From positions 309,623-373,622 of the forward strand of contig NZ_JADKYB010000007.1 of the NCBI RefSeq assembly GCF_016918855.1: 64,000 bases of DNA, written 5' to 3'. Positions within the stretch are counted from its first letter, which is position 1, and every line of letters begins with the position of its first letter. This DNA is from Actinacidiphila acididurans (lineage in GTDB: Bacteria; Actinomycetota; Actinomycetes; Streptomycetales; Streptomycetaceae). The notes under the pieces are model-generated. The model saw nothing but the letters and a program-made list of their open reading frames with translations. It was not told the DNA's origin and made no database searches. Of the stretch, positions 16,807 to 28,005 are shown in pieces. The translations under genes and the position numbers were made by a program.

Positions 16807-18003
16807 TCACGCGTCCCCGGCCCCCGTTTGCCCCTGCTCACGCGATTCGTCCAGCGCCCGCAGCACATCGGCGACGATGTCGGCCGCGTCCTCGACGCCC
16901 ACCGAGAAACGGATGAAGCCCGGCGGCACCGCGTCGCCGCCCCACCGGCCGCGCCGCTCGGCCGTGCTCTGGATGCTGCCGAAACTCGTCGCCTCGGCCG
17001 TGATCCGCAGGGCCGCCAGGAAGCGCTCGGCGTACGCCTGGTCGGGCAGGGTGAAGGACACCACGCTGCCGAAGCGCCGCATCTGGCGGACCGCCACCGG
17101 ATGCGCGGGGTCGCCGGGCAGCGCGGGATGCCGTACGTCCGTCACCTCGGGCCGGTCCAGCAGTGCCCGGGCCAGCGCGACGGCGTTGTCCGCCTGCCGG
17201 TCCACCCGCAGCGCCAGCGTCGCCAGCGAGCGGTGGGCCAGCCAGGCCTCCATCGGCCCGGGGATGGCGCCGACCGTCTTGCGCCACAGCCGTACGCTCG
17301 CGGCCAGTTCCGGATCGCGGGTGGCGACGTAGCCGAGCAGCAGGTCGCCGTGGCCGGTCAGCGCCTTGGTGCCGCTGGCCAGCGAGAAGTCCGCGCCCAG
17401 GGCCAACGGGCGCTGCCCGAGCGGGGTGGCCAGCGTGTTGTCCACCGCGACCAGCGCGCCGGCCGCGTGCGCCGCGTCGGCCAGCCGCCGGATGTCGCAC
17501 ACGTCCAGGCCCGGGTTCGACGGAGTCTCCAGCCACAGCAGCCGGGCGCCCTCCAGCGCCGCGAGTTGCCCGTCGCCGGCCGTCGGCGCCAGGCGTACGG
17601 CGACCCCGTACGACTCCAGGCGCGCCTGGAGCGAGCGCGTCGCCTGGTAGCTGTCCGACGGCAGCACCACCGTCTGCCCGGCCCGGACCTGCGACAGCAG
17701 CACCGCCGCGATCGCGCCCATCCCGGAGGCGAACGCCAGCGTGGTCACCGCCGGGTCGTCCGGCGCCTCCAGCTCGCCGATGGCCCGCTCCAGGTGGGTC
17801 CAGGTCGGGTTCTCGTCGCGGCCGTACGTGTACGGGCCGGCCGCCTCGCCCGGCAGGTGGTAGTGCGAGACGAAGACCGGGCCGGGCAGCGACGGCGTGT
17901 ACGGCTCGGCCGGCGGGCGGCCGGCGTGCACGCTGCGGGTGCTGTCGCCCGGGGTGGGGTCCGGGCCCGGGGCCGGGGTCGGGTCCGGGGTGGCGGCGCT
18001 CAC
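16807..18003 (-). CDS. Cystathionine gamma-lyase/synthase family PLP enzyme
   Basis: The 398-residue protein is a Cys/Met metabolism PLP enzyme. The PLP lysine is Lys213 in SLASGTKALTGHGD. The family marks FASGMGAIAAVLL, LETPSNPGLDVCDI and VAVDNTLATPLGQRPL are present, as is the C-terminal GFIRFSVGVED. The order of residues and the VDNT(L)A motif favour cystathionine gamma-lyase or a related C-S lyase, which makes cysteine from cystathionine. O-acetylhomoserine sulfhydrylase cannot be excluded. The GTG at 18003 overlaps the stop of the upstream holin-like gene (GTGA), so the two are translationally coupled. The first 25 residues are Pro/Thr-rich and probably disordered. Confidence 0.85.
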   Translation of the reverse strand: MSAATPDPTPAPGPDPTPGDSTRSVHAGRPPAEPYTPSLPGPVFVSHYHLPGEAAGPYTYGRDENPTWTHLERAIGELEAPDDPAVTTLAFASGMGAIAAVLLSQVRAGQTVVLPSDSYQATRSLQARLESYGVAVRLAPTAGDGQLAALEGARLLWLETPSNPGLDVCDIRRLADAAHAAGALVAVDNTLATPLGQRPLALGADFSLASGTKALTGHGDLLLGYVATRDPELAASVRLWRKTVGAIPGPMEAWLAHRSLATLALRVDRQADNAVALARALLDRPEVTDVRHPALPGDPAHPVAVRQMRRFGSVVSFTLPDQAYAERFLAALRITAEATSFGSIQSTAERRGRWGGDAVPPGFIRFSVGVEDAADIVADVLRALDESREQGQTGAGDA

Positions 18004-18377
18004 TCGTCGTCCGGGAGTACGACGTGCAGCGCCCAGGACACGATGCTGACGATCAAGGCGCCGACCACGGCCGTCCAGAAGCCGTGCACGTGGAAGTCCA
18101 GGCTGAGCTTGCCGGCCAGCCACGAGGTGAGCAGCAGCATCAGGGCGTTCACCACCAGGGTGATCAGCCCGAGGGTGAGGATGAACAGCGGGAAGGACAG
18201 GACCTTCACCACCGGCTTGACCAGCCAGTTCACGACGCCGAAGACCAGAGCGACGAGGATGAGCGTGAGGATTTTGTGCGCGGTGGAGCCGCCGGACAGG
18301 GTGATGTCCTTGATCAGCCATATGGCCACCCCGAGGGCACCGGCGTTCGCCAGGGTCTTGACGACGAAATTTCTCAT
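18000..18377 (-). CDS. Phage holin family IV-like membrane protein
   Basis: This 125-residue protein has four predicted membrane helices: about 10-25, 35-52, 60-88 and 100-120. Its pattern (FGVVNWLVKPVVKVLSFPLFILTLGL) is typical of the Phage_holin_4_2 family, which is widespread as a chromosomal inner-membrane protein in actinobacteria. The family name comes from topology, and no lytic role is implied here since no phage genes are near. It is translationally coupled to the downstream PLP enzyme through a 4-bp overlap. It diverges from the cupin gene across 143 bp. Confidence 0.85.
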   Translation of the reverse strand: MRNFVVKTLANAGALGVAIWLIKDITLSGGSTAHKILTLILVALVFGVVNWLVKPVVKVLSFPLFILTLGLITLVVNALMLLLTSWLAGKLSLDFHVHGFWTAVVGALIVSIVSWALHVVLPDDE

Positions 18378-18520
18378 GGTGGGATCGTCGCAGACCTGGT
18401 CAGCAGGGCAAGAGACGAGACGGAACCGTAGCGGGACTGCGGCTCGGGGGACCCGGGGAACCCTGGGAGCCCGACGAAGCCGCGGAACCCGGGGATCCCC
18501 AGGAAGAGGAGGAGCGGACG

Positions 18521-18838
18521 ATGAAGGTGTTCCGGCTGGACGACCTGGACGCGGAACGCGCCGCGAACCAGGGGGCCTACCTGCGTTTCCTGCGCGAGCG
18601 CCACATGTCCGCGGGGCTGTACGCGCTCAAGGCCGGTGACACCGATCCGCAAGCGCCGCACGCGCAGGACGAGATCTACGTCGTGATCAGCGGGCGCGCG
18701 GCGCTCACCGTCGGTGAGGAGACCACGACCGTGGCCCGCGGCAGCGTGGCGTACGTCCCGGCCGGCACCCCGCACCGCTTCCATCACATCAGCGAGGACC
18801 TCAGGGTCATGGTGGTCTTTTCACCGCCGGAGCCCTAA
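18521..18838 (+). CDS. Small cupin-domain protein
   Basis: This 105-residue single-domain cupin has motif 1 around PHAQDEIYVVISGRA (metal-ligand His and Glu) and motif 2 in PAGTPHRFHH. Such proteins bind a metal in a beta-barrel and may be isomerases, dioxygenases or sensors, and the substrate is unknown. The start is fixed by the strong GAGGAGGAG ribosome site 7-15 nt upstream of the ATG. It is preceded by a GC-rich intergenic stretch with short irregular repeats of a GGGGACCCGGGGA type. Confidence 0.82.
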   Translation: MKVFRLDDLDAERAANQGAYLRFLRERHMSAGLYALKAGDTDPQAPHAQDEIYVVISGRAALTVGEETTTVARGSVAYVPAGTPHRFHHISEDLRVMVVFSPPEP

Positions 18839-18983
18839 GGGAAGCTTCAGGGTCGGATCCGGCGCCGGGGCCGTCCGCACGGGACCCCGGTGGCCCTACA
18901 GTCGAAGTACCGGCGGAAGACCGTACGGGAGCGCACCGGGACGGACCCGGGAACGCGTCGCGGCGAAGGAGAGTTCTACCGAC

Positions 18984-19202
18984 ATGGAGAAGCTGCTCAG
19001 AGGCCTGCCCTGGTGGGTCAAGTGGATCGGCATCCCGGTCATCGCGCTGGTGATCTTCGGCAGCCTGGTGGCGAGCCTGATCAGCCTGGTGGTGGGCCTG
19101 CTGTTCAAGGTGCTCGTCTTCGTGATCCTGGTCGGCGCGCTGGTGTTCGTCGTGAAGCGCGTCACGTCGTCCGGCTCGTCCGGCAACAAGCGCGACTGGT
19201 GA
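18984..19202 (+). CDS. DUF5326 family small membrane protein
   Basis: This 72-residue protein has two adjacent hydrophobic helices (about 12-32 and 34-56) starting from MEKLLRGLPWWVKWIGIPV, and a polar tail ending NKRDW. The sequence matches a short membrane protein family (DUF5326) that I recall as confined to Streptomycetaceae. The function is unknown. GGAGAG lies 9 nt upstream of the ATG. It sits downstream of the cupin gene in the same direction with a 145-bp gap, so it probably has its own promoter. Confidence 0.8.
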   Translation: MEKLLRGLPWWVKWIGIPVIALVIFGSLVASLISLVVGLLFKVLVFVILVGALVFVVKRVTSSGSSGNKRDW

Positions 19203-19253
19203 CGGCCGGCGGGCGCCTCCCCGCGCCCGTGCGCCACCGGCCCTACCGTCCCC

Positions 19254-20687
19254 TCATTTGCGGTGGCGGCGGTGTCCCGCCGGTACCGCGCTCCCCTGGC
19301 CCGCCGCGGCCCCGGCCGTCACAGGCGCCGGCCGGTCCGCGCTGACGACCAGCGCGGCCAGCGCCGTGGTCAGCGGCACCGACGCGACCAGGCCGATGCT
19401 GCCGACGAGCGTACGGACGATCTCCTCCGCCACCAACTCGCTGCTCGCCACCTGCCCGATGCCGCTCTGGGCGATCGAGAACAGCAGCAGCAGCGGAAGC
19501 GCGGCCCCCGCGTACGCCATGACCAGCGTGTTCACCACCGAGGCGATGTGGTCGCGGCCGATCCGCATGCCGGCGGCGTACAGCTTGCGCCGACTCGTCA
19601 GGGGGTCGGCGGCCTTGAGCTCCCACACCGCGGCGACCTGGGTGACCGTCACGTCGTCCAGCACCCCGAGCGAGCCGATGATCACCCCGGCGAGCAGGAC
19701 GCCCTTGATCTGGATGTCCGGGTAGAGGGTGTGGATCAGGCCGGTCTCGTCCGAGGTGTTGCCGGTCAGGTGGCACCAGGAGATGAAGACCGAGCCCAGG
19801 AAGCCGATCAGCAGCAGGCAGCACAGCGTGCCGAGCACGGCCACCGAGGTACGGGCGTTCAGGCCGTGGCACATGTACAGCGCCGCGAGCATGATCGCGC
19901 TGCTGCCCACCACCGCGACCAGCAGCGGGTTGTCGCCGTGCAGGATCGCGGGCAGGACGAACAGCGTCAGCACCCCGAACGACACCACCAGTGCGACCAG
20001 CGCCATCAGCCCACGCATCCGCCCGATCAGGACCACCGCGACCGCGAAGATCCCGGCCAGCAGTTCCATCGGGAAACCGCGGTCCACGTCGCTGACCGAG
20101 TAGCGCATGCCGGGCGGCGCGTTGGGGGCGTACGCCAGGACCAGACCCTCGCCCTGCGTGTACCGGCGGGTCTGGTCGGGCTGGACGATCTCGGTGAAGG
20201 TGGTGCCCTGGTCCGGGCCGGAGGTGACCGCGATCGTCGCCTTCTGGCAGGCGTCGCTTGCGGCCTTCGAACTCGCCGAACTCCCCTGACCGTCACTGCC
20301 GCCGGTTGTGGCGGTGTCCGGGGCGAGCGAGGTGCTGTCGGGGGCCGCGCCCGCCGCCTTGCACGAGACGTCCACCAACCTCGCCACCATGCCGGCGCGG
20401 GTCTGCTGGTCGAAGCCGAGGCCGCTGCGGGCGTGATGGGGGGCGCCGCCCGGCCACAGCAGGACCAGTCCCGCGACCACCGCCGCGGCGAAGGGGATCA
20501 GGACCGCCGCGATCACCTTGCGCAGGTGGCGCGAGACGGGCGGGACCGGGCCGTGCGCGTGGGTGTGGCTGTGGCCGTGACCGCCTCCGGGGCCGGCGCT
20601 GTGGCCCTGAGCCTGCGCCTGGACCGGCGGGTGGCCAGAGGAGTGCCCCTGGCCGGGGAGGTGCGGGTGCGCACGGGGGGAGTCCAC
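19254..20687 (-). CDS. YibE/F family membrane protein
   Basis: The 477-residue protein has a His-rich cytoplasmic N-terminus (HGHSHTHAHG and HSSGH), one anchor helix (about 58-78), an extracytoplasmic domain with paired cysteines (VSCKAAG, DACQKA), and about seven further membrane helices. The segment LGSLGVLDDVTVTQVAAVWEL is characteristic of the YibE/F family, whose function is unknown. The His-rich head could bind zinc or nickel, an inference from composition only. The start is taken as the GTG at 20687. It diverges from thiC, whose riboswitch begins 73 bp from this start. Confidence 0.85.
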   Translation of the reverse strand: MDSPRAHPHLPGQGHSSGHPPVQAQAQGHSAGPGGGHGHSHTHAHGPVPPVSRHLRKVIAAVLIPFAAAVVAGLVLLWPGGAPHHARSGLGFDQQTRAGMVARLVDVSCKAAGAAPDSTSLAPDTATTGGSDGQGSSASSKAASDACQKATIAVTSGPDQGTTFTEIVQPDQTRRYTQGEGLVLAYAPNAPPGMRYSVSDVDRGFPMELLAGIFAVAVVLIGRMRGLMALVALVVSFGVLTLFVLPAILHGDNPLLVAVVGSSAIMLAALYMCHGLNARTSVAVLGTLCCLLLIGFLGSVFISWCHLTGNTSDETGLIHTLYPDIQIKGVLLAGVIIGSLGVLDDVTVTQVAAVWELKAADPLTSRRKLYAAGMRIGRDHIASVVNTLVMAYAGAALPLLLLFSIAQSGIGQVASSELVAEEIVRTLVGSIGLVASVPLTTALAALVVSADRPAPVTAGAAAGQGSAVPAGHRRHRK

Positions 20688-20759
20688 CGCCCGATCATCG
20701 CAAGGGACCTGGTGTGCGCAAGTGTCCAGCCGCTACCGTTGGCGTCACCTTTGCACAAA

Positions 20760-22742
<1,983 letters not shown>

Positions 22743-22870
22743 CCGCGCGGGCTGCGGTGACGGCTACGGCTACGGCTCGGCTCGGAGAGGTCCTGGGGTC
22801 CGCCGGGGCCTCTTCGGGCGCGGGCGCGACACGACCAGGCGATGAAGGGGCGGCCCCGCCGGCGTGACCC

Positions 22871-23629
22871 TCAGCCGTGGGCGTGCGGGTCGCGCTCCGG
22901 GGGGTGGGGGGAGGTGAAGTCGGGGCGGGAGTAGCCGAGGTGGGGGAGTTGGGTGGCCGGAGGGGAGGGTGGGGTCGGGGTGGGGGTGCGGGTCAGGGCG
23001 GTGGTGAGAAAAGGGAGCATCGCCCGGGTGAGGAGGGCGTCGCGCCAGGCGTCGCGGGCCGCGGCGACGTCGGCGGGCATGGCGTCGGGGGTGTCGTGGA
23101 TGGCGGCGGAGGAGTCGCGCAGGGCGGTGAGGAGGAGGCCGATGCCGCCCAGGACGACGGCCGCTCCGGTGACCAGTGCGAAGAACCAGCCGACCGTACG
23201 GAGCGGGTGGGCGATGCCCGGCTCGGGCGAGATCGCGCCCAGCAGGTAGCCGATCAGGAGGAAGATGACCGCCGCCGCGCCGGCGAGCAGCGGAGTGAGC
23301 ACGGCCATGACGGCCAGAAGGCCGGCTCCGGAGCCGGCCCCCTCGGCAACCCCCATCGCGGCATAGCCGAAGGCCCGGTTCTCCCTGGCCCGGGCGGACT
23401 CCCGGGCGTCGTCACGGGTGCGGGCGCGCAGCGCGCAGTAGGTGTCGTACTCCTGGGCCACGACCGCGGAGATCTCGTCGCCGGCGGCCAGCGCTCTGGT
23501 GCGCAGTTGCTCCCCGTTGAGCGGCGACTCGCCGTCCTGCCAGTCGTCGAGGACCGTCCGTATGGCGGTGGTCAGGACGCGTTCGAAGTCGGGGCGGTCT
23601 TCGTTGAGGAGATGTGGGGCTGTGGTCAT
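22871..23629 (-). CDS. Conserved membrane protein, unknown function
   Basis: This 252-residue protein has a soluble helical N-terminal half (ALAAGDEISAVVAQEYDTY, then a highly charged RARTRDDARESARARENR stretch likely to be coiled). Two or three membrane segments follow (about 105-135 and 145-170), then a Pro/Thr-rich tail ending in His/Pro. I do not recognise a named domain. The ATG at 23629 is preferred over the ATG two codons upstream because GGGGGA lies 6 nt before it. It converges on thiC and does not appear to be in an operon. Confidence 0.72.
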   Translation of the reverse strand: MTTAPHLLNEDRPDFERVLTTAIRTVLDDWQDGESPLNGEQLRTRALAAGDEISAVVAQEYDTYCALRARTRDDARESARARENRAFGYAAMGVAEGAGSGAGLLAVMAVLTPLLAGAAAVIFLLIGYLLGAISPEPGIAHPLRTVGWFFALVTGAAVVLGGIGLLLTALRDSSAAIHDTPDAMPADVAAARDAWRDALLTRAMLPFLTTALTRTPTPTPPSPPATQLPHLGYSRPDFTSPHPPERDPHAHG

Positions 23630-23828
23630 GTGCATCCCCCGATGCTCCGACTCCCCCGTGCGTGGCCGGTGTTCCCCCGGGGAGCCGGGTGATCCGCCCC
23701 CGGGGGCCCGGCTCGGCCGGCCGGTTGCGCGCGGGGAGCGGTGTGGCTATGGATACAAGCCGATGGTAGGGCCGTACGGGGGACGGTGACAGGGTGCAAC
23801 CACGAAATGTGCTCAGGACTCAGGACAG

Positions 23829-23888
23829 CACTCAGGACACGGCTCGGGACACCACTCGGAACACCGCTCAGGACACCGCTCAGGACAC
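23829..23888. repeat. 12-bp tandem repeat, five units
   Basis: Five consecutive 12-bp units of the form CNCTCRGGACAC or close variants (23829, 23841, 23853, 23865, 23877) are preceded by decayed copies from 23811. The repeat supplies the stop codon of the phosphoesterase gene at 23880. Confidence 0.85.
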
Positions 23889-24938
23889 CAGCGGAAGCTG
23901 AGCCACCAGCAGCCGGCCGTCCATCGTGACGCCGCCGTCCATGGCGACCGCCAGGTTGTCCGCGTAGACCATCGGCCCGTTCACCGTCGTCGGCCGCTCC
24001 TCGCTGTCCGCCGGGTAGTCACCGCCGACCTCGCCGAGCAGGTACGGGATGGGGCTGTGGCCGTGCACCACCCGGCTGCCACCGTACTGGCCGAGCAGTT
24101 CGCGGGCGGCTTCCGCGCCGCCGTCGCCGCGGAACGCGAACCGCTTGGTGAACTTGCGGAACAGGTCCCAGCACTCGTCGGCGTCCCCGCGCTGGAGCAC
24201 ACCGGTGACCGCGTCGTTCATCTCCTCGACGCTGCTGCCGTACTCCAGGTAGGCGGTGGTGTCGGAGTGCAGCAGCAGGTGGCCGTCGGTGACGTGCGCG
24301 GCGTCCAGCCGGGAGATCCAGGTCAGGTGCCGGTCCTCCAGCCGTTCCATGTCCGAGGGCTGGCCGCCGTTGAGCCGCCAGGCGGCCAGGAAGGAAGCGG
24401 TGCCGCCGGTGGAGTTGACGGGCGTGTCGCCGAAGCGGTGCGCGCCGAGCAGCAGCAGTTCGTGATTGCCCATCAGGGCCCGGCAGTAGCCGCCGGCCGC
24501 CGCGGCCTCCGCGGACAGCTGCATCACCAGCTCGATCACGCCGATGCCGTCGGGGCCGCGGTCGGTGAAGTCGCCGAGGAACCACAGCCGCGCGCTGCCC
24601 GCCGACCAGTGGCCCTCCTCGTCCACCAGGCCGGTCTCGTGCAGCGCCGCGAGCAGTTCGTCGAGGTAGCCGTGCACGTCGCCGACCACGTACAGCGGGC
24701 CGCGGCCGGCGGGCTGTTCGGCGTCGGCGGAGATCACCGGCAGGTCGCGGGCGGTCGGGGTGTAGTCCGGCGGGACCAGCGGGGTGTCCGGCCGGGTCGG
24801 CTCGTAGGCGGGGGCGGGCACCGGCGCGGGCGCGGTGGTGTCGTACGCCGGAGCGCCGGTCTCGTACTGGTACCCGTAGCCGGGCGCGGGCCGGTACCCG
24901 GAATCGGGCTCGTACCCCTGACCTGCCCCCTGAGTCAT
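23880..24938 (-). CDS. PPP-family calcineurin-like metallophosphoesterase
   Basis: The 352-residue protein has the full metal-binding set of the PPP phosphatase fold: GDVHGY (about 90), GDFTDRG, GNHE and the C-terminal VVHGHSPIPY. The first 75 residues are Tyr/Pro/Gly-rich and disordered. It should dephosphorylate a protein or nucleotide substrate in the cytoplasm using two metals. The ATG at 24938 is preferred over the upstream ATG because GGAGGGG precedes it at the right distance. Both ends of the gene are flanked by 12-bp tandem repeats. It follows the LacI gene in the same direction after 273 bp. Confidence 0.88.
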   Translation of the reverse strand: MTQGAGQGYEPDSGYRPAPGYGYQYETGAPAYDTTAPAPVPAPAYEPTRPDTPLVPPDYTPTARDLPVISADAEQPAGRGPLYVVGDVHGYLDELLAALHETGLVDEEGHWSAGSARLWFLGDFTDRGPDGIGVIELVMQLSAEAAAAGGYCRALMGNHELLLLGAHRFGDTPVNSTGGTASFLAAWRLNGGQPSDMERLEDRHLTWISRLDAAHVTDGHLLLHSDTTAYLEYGSSVEEMNDAVTGVLQRGDADECWDLFRKFTKRFAFRGDGGAEAARELLGQYGGSRVVHGHSPIPYLLGEVGGDYPADSEERPTTVNGPMVYADNLAVAMDGGVTMDGRLLVAQLPLVS

Positions 24939-25023
24939 CGACCCCTCCACGATCGCGCCGCCATCCGCCCATCATAGGAATGACGCTGTCGCGTTGTGAC
25001 ATACCCAGGCACCTGGATTTCGT

Positions 25024-25136
25024 GAGACCTGGACGAAGGCCCGGTGAAGGCCCGTACGAGAACCGGGACAAGGAGCCGTACGAGGACCCGTACGAGGACC
25101 TGTGCGAGACCCCGGCAAAGACCCGGACAAAGATCT
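25024..25136. repeat. Degenerate 12-bp tandem repeat between the LacI and phosphoesterase genes
   Basis: From 25053 the sequence runs in 12-bp units (CGTACGAGAACC, GGGACAAGGAGC, CGTACGAGGACC twice, then decayed units) with a looser lead-in from 25024. No convincing gene or hairpin terminator is seen in this gap. Confidence 0.75.
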
Positions 25137-25211
25137 GGACGCGGGCTCCGCGCGAGCCGGGACGAAGGCCCCGGCGATGCCCCGGGCCGAGGCATGGACG
25201 GGGCCCGCGTC

Positions 25212-26345
25212 CTACTGCTCCGTCGGGCCCCGTGGTGTGTCCTGACCGGCGTGGGCCGGGCCGCGCGGCGGGCTGACCGTCGCGCGGTGCGCTCGGGGCT
25301 GCGAGGAGGCGCGCACGATCAGCTCGGTGGGCATCACCTGCTGTACGGGATGCGCGGGCCCGATCCCCTCGATCGCGTCGATGAGCAGTTGCACCACCGC
25401 CGTGCCGATGCGGCGCGGCTGGAGCGACAGCGTGGTGATGGGCGGGTCGGTGCCGGCGTAGCCCCCGCTCTCGCTGCAGCAGACCAGCAGCAGGTCGTCC
25501 GGGACCCGCAGGCCGTAGCGGCGGGCGGCGGACAGCAGGTCGGTGCCGTTGGGGTCGAACAGCCCGTAGACGGCGTCCGGCCGGTCCGGCCGGGCGAGTA
25601 ACCGGTCCGCGGCCACCGCGCCGGCGCACGGGTCGTGCGCCGGATACGCCTCGTACACCGGCTCCTGGCCGACGCGTTCGCACCACTCCAGGTACGCGGT
25701 GGTGGACAGCCGGGTGTACGTGTCGGTGCTGGTGCCGGTGAGCAGGCCGATGCGGCGCGCGCCGGCCGCGGCCAAGTGGTCGAGGATGCCGAGCACGGCC
25801 TCCTCGTGGTCGTTGTCCACCCAGGCGTGCACCGGCAGGCTGCCGGCCGGGCGGCCGTCGCTGACCACCGGGACGCCCTGCCGGAGCAGTTCGGTGACCA
25901 CGGGGTCCTGGTCGGAGGGGTCGATCACCACGGTGCCGTCGAGCGCGACGTTTCCCCACACGTCGTGCCGCGACGAGGCGGGCAGGATGACCAGCGCGTA
26001 TCCGCGGGCGAGCGCGGCGGAGGTGGCGGCCCGGGCCATCTCCGCGAAGTACGCGAACTCGGTGAAGGTGAACGGTTCTTCGCCGTATGTCGTCACCGTC
26101 AGGCCGATCAGGCCGGAGCGTCCGGTGCGGAGGGTGCGGGCGGCGGCGGAGGGGCGGTAGCCCAGCCGGTCGGCGACCTCGCGGACATGGCGGCGGGTGG
26201 CGTCGGGCAGTCGGCCCTTGCCGTTGAGCGCGTCGGAGACCGTCGTGATCGAGACTCCGGCGGCGGCGGCGACGTCTCTGATGCCCGCACGCTCCAGCCG
26301 GCGTCCGACGGGCCGGCTCGCCTGATGGTTCCCTGCTGCTGTCAT
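25212..26345 (-). CDS. LacI family transcriptional regulator
   Basis: The 377-residue protein has an N-terminal LacI HTH (IRDVAAAAGVSITTVSDALN, about 24-43) with the hinge region LGYRPSAAARTLRTG. A periplasmic-binding-protein-like sensor domain follows (GLTVTTYGEEPF through YGLFDPNGTDLL). The effector is probably a sugar but cannot be named. The first 20 residues precede the HTH by more than usual, yet the ATG at 26345 is the best start. No sugar transport genes are adjacent, so its targets are elsewhere. A GAAACC/GGTTTC inverted pair at 26394-26417 may be an autoregulatory site. The C-terminal 35 residues are Pro/Arg-rich. Confidence 0.9.
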   Translation of the reverse strand: MTAAGNHQASRPVGRRLERAGIRDVAAAAGVSITTVSDALNGKGRLPDATRRHVREVADRLGYRPSAAARTLRTGRSGLIGLTVTTYGEEPFTFTEFAYFAEMARAATSAALARGYALVILPASSRHDVWGNVALDGTVVIDPSDQDPVVTELLRQGVPVVSDGRPAGSLPVHAWVDNDHEEAVLGILDHLAAAGARRIGLLTGTSTDTYTRLSTTAYLEWCERVGQEPVYEAYPAHDPCAGAVAADRLLARPDRPDAVYGLFDPNGTDLLSAARRYGLRVPDDLLLVCCSESGGYAGTDPPITTLSLQPRRIGTAVVQLLIDAIEGIGPAHPVQQVMPTELIVRASSQPRAHRATVSPPRGPAHAGQDTPRGPTEQ

Positions 26346-26650
26346 GGCGAGCCCGATAGTAGGGCGGCGCTGGTCCGTCCGGCTGCCGCCTTCGAAACCC
26401 CTCCGAAGAACGGTTTCTGCAAGGTCGAAATCGGAGTGCGGCACGGAATACGCAGGCGGCACGCTGGTTTCTGGCGGTAACACGGGATGAGCGCCGCCGA
26501 ATGTCGGCCATTGGTCCAGCGGCAGCGTCATCGGCAACTCACCCCTACGGGGTAACCCGGGATGAGCCGGCCCTTCCGCGGGCGTACGGTTCGCCGGGAA
26601 TTGCCTTGAACACGGGCGAGGCCCACCGTGTGCAGTGCGGTTCGCCGGGA

Positions 26651-26875
26651 GTGCCCCGAAGGGGCGCGGGGAACTGCGCGCTCAGCCAGTGACGGCCGGT
26701 GGCCCGGATGCGACAGCGATTGCCCCTTCGGGCCGGTGGCGACCCGCGCCACGGTGGTGGGTTGCTCGCGCTGGGGGCACCCCCGGACGGAGTCTGGGGG
26801 ACCCCGCGCCCCTGGGTACTCCGGTGGCGCCGCAGAGCGCATGGTCCCCGCGCCCCTTCGGGGGCGCCCCCGCAG
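26651..26875. repeat. Pair of inverted Streptomyces intergenic hairpin elements
   Basis: The 580-bp gap between the LacI and hisC genes holds two copies, in opposite orientation, of a sequence I recall as very common in streptomycete intergenic DNA. Copy one has the hairpin GCCCC-GAA-GGGGC at 26653-26665 followed by GCGGGGAACTGCGCG. Copy two has CGCCCC-TTCG-GGGGCG at 26851-26866 preceded by TCCCCG. Between them lies GGGGGCACCCCCGGACGG and a run near 26800. No gene is seen in this gap. The elements may act as terminators or be relics of a small mobile repeat. Confidence 0.6.
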
Positions 26876-26925
26876 GGCCCGTCACGGCTCTCCACAGGGT
26901 GCCCCACCACTCGTAAGGTGACCCC

Positions 26926-28005
26926 ATGAGCACCCCTAAGCTGCGCGCGGAATTGGACGGCATTCCCACCTACAAGCCCGGGCGACCCCCGGCGCAGGCG
27001 GACGAAGGCAGGCCTGCCTTCAAGCTGTCCTCGAACGAGAACCCGTATCCTCCGCTGCCCGGCGTCCTGGAGGCGGCCATCGCCGCCGCGGGCGCTTTCA
27101 ACCGCTACCCCGACCTGGCCTGCGTGGCGTTGACGGAGGCGCTGGCCGAACGATTCGGCGTGCCGGCCGAGCACATCGCGACCGGCACCGGCTCGGTCGG
27201 AGTGGCGCAGCAACTGCTCCAGATCACCGCCGGCCCGGGCGACGAGGTGATCTACGCCTGGCGGTCCTTCGAGGCGTACCCGATCGTGACCCGGATCAGC
27301 GGTGCCACGCCGGTGCAGGTGCCGCTGGACGCGGACGAGCGGCACGACCTGGACGCGATGGCGGCGGCGATCACCGACCGGACCCGGCTGATCTTCGTGT
27401 GCAACCCCAACAATCCGACCGGCACGGTGGTGCGCCGGGCCGCGCTGGAGCGGTTCCTGGACCGGGTGCCCGCCGATGTGCTGGTGGTGCTGGACGAGGC
27501 GTACTGCGAGTTCATCAGCGACCCCGAGGTGCCCGACGGCGTCGGCCTGTACCGGGACCGGCCGAACGTGGCGGTGCTGCGGACCTTCTCCAAGGCGTAC
27601 GGCCTGGCCGGGCTGCGGGTCGGCTTCGCGATAGCGCACGAGCCGGTGGCGGCGGCGCTGCGCAAGACCGCCGTGCCCTTCGGCGTGAGCCAGCTCGCCC
27701 AGGACGCGGCGATCGCCAGCCTCAAGGCGGAGCCGGCGCTGCTGGAGCGGGTCGCCGCGCTGGTCACCGAGCGCACCCGGGTGGTCGACGCGCTGGCCGG
27801 CCAGGGCTGGACGGTGCCGGAGAGCCACGCGAACTTCGTGTGGCTGCGGCTGGGGGAGCGCACCGCGGACTTCGCGGCGGCCACCGAGCGCGCGGGCGTG
27901 ACCGTACGCCCGTTCCCGAACGAGGGCGTCCGCATCACTGTCGGCGAGACCGAGGCGAACGACCTGCTGCTGGGCGTGACGGAGCAGTTCCGCAAGGAGC
28001 TCTGA
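26926..28005 (+). CDS. hisC: Histidinol-phosphate aminotransferase
   Basis: HisC transfers the amino group of glutamate to imidazole acetol phosphate in histidine synthesis. The 359-residue protein is a class I/II PLP aminotransferase. The substrate/PLP motifs [14 protein letters not shown] (about 30), CNPNNPTGT and LDEAYCEF are present, with the PLP Lys in [16 protein letters not shown] (about residue 223) and the phosphate-binding Arg in [16 protein letters not shown]. It stands alone, away from the main his operon, so related substrates such as phenylpyruvate are possible (HisC2/Pat-type). The ATG at 26926 matches family length. A strong hairpin follows the gene. Confidence 0.9.
   Translation: MSTPKLRAELDGIPTYKPGRPPAQADEGRPAFKLSSNENPYPPLPGVLEAAIAAAGAFNRYPDLACVALTEALAERFGVPAEHIATGTGSVGVAQQLLQITAGPGDEVIYAWRSFEAYPIVTRISGATPVQVPLDADERHDLDAMAAAITDRTRLIFVCNPNNPTGTVVRRAALERFLDRVPADVLVVLDEAYCEFISDPEVPDGVGLYRDRPNVAVLRTFSKAYGLAGLRVGFAIAHEPVAAALRKTAVPFGVSQLAQDAAIASLKAEPALLERVAALVTERTRVVDALAGQGWTVPESHANFVWLRLGERTADFAAATERAGVTVRPFPNEGVRITVGETEANDLLLGVTEQFRKEL

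Noticed and set aside
18000..18377. Prophage remnant suggested by the holin name
   Set aside because: No other phage genes are near; the family is a normal chromosomal membrane protein in actinobacteria.
23829..23888. CRISPR array
   Set aside because: Units are 12 bp and contiguous, without spacers or cas genes.
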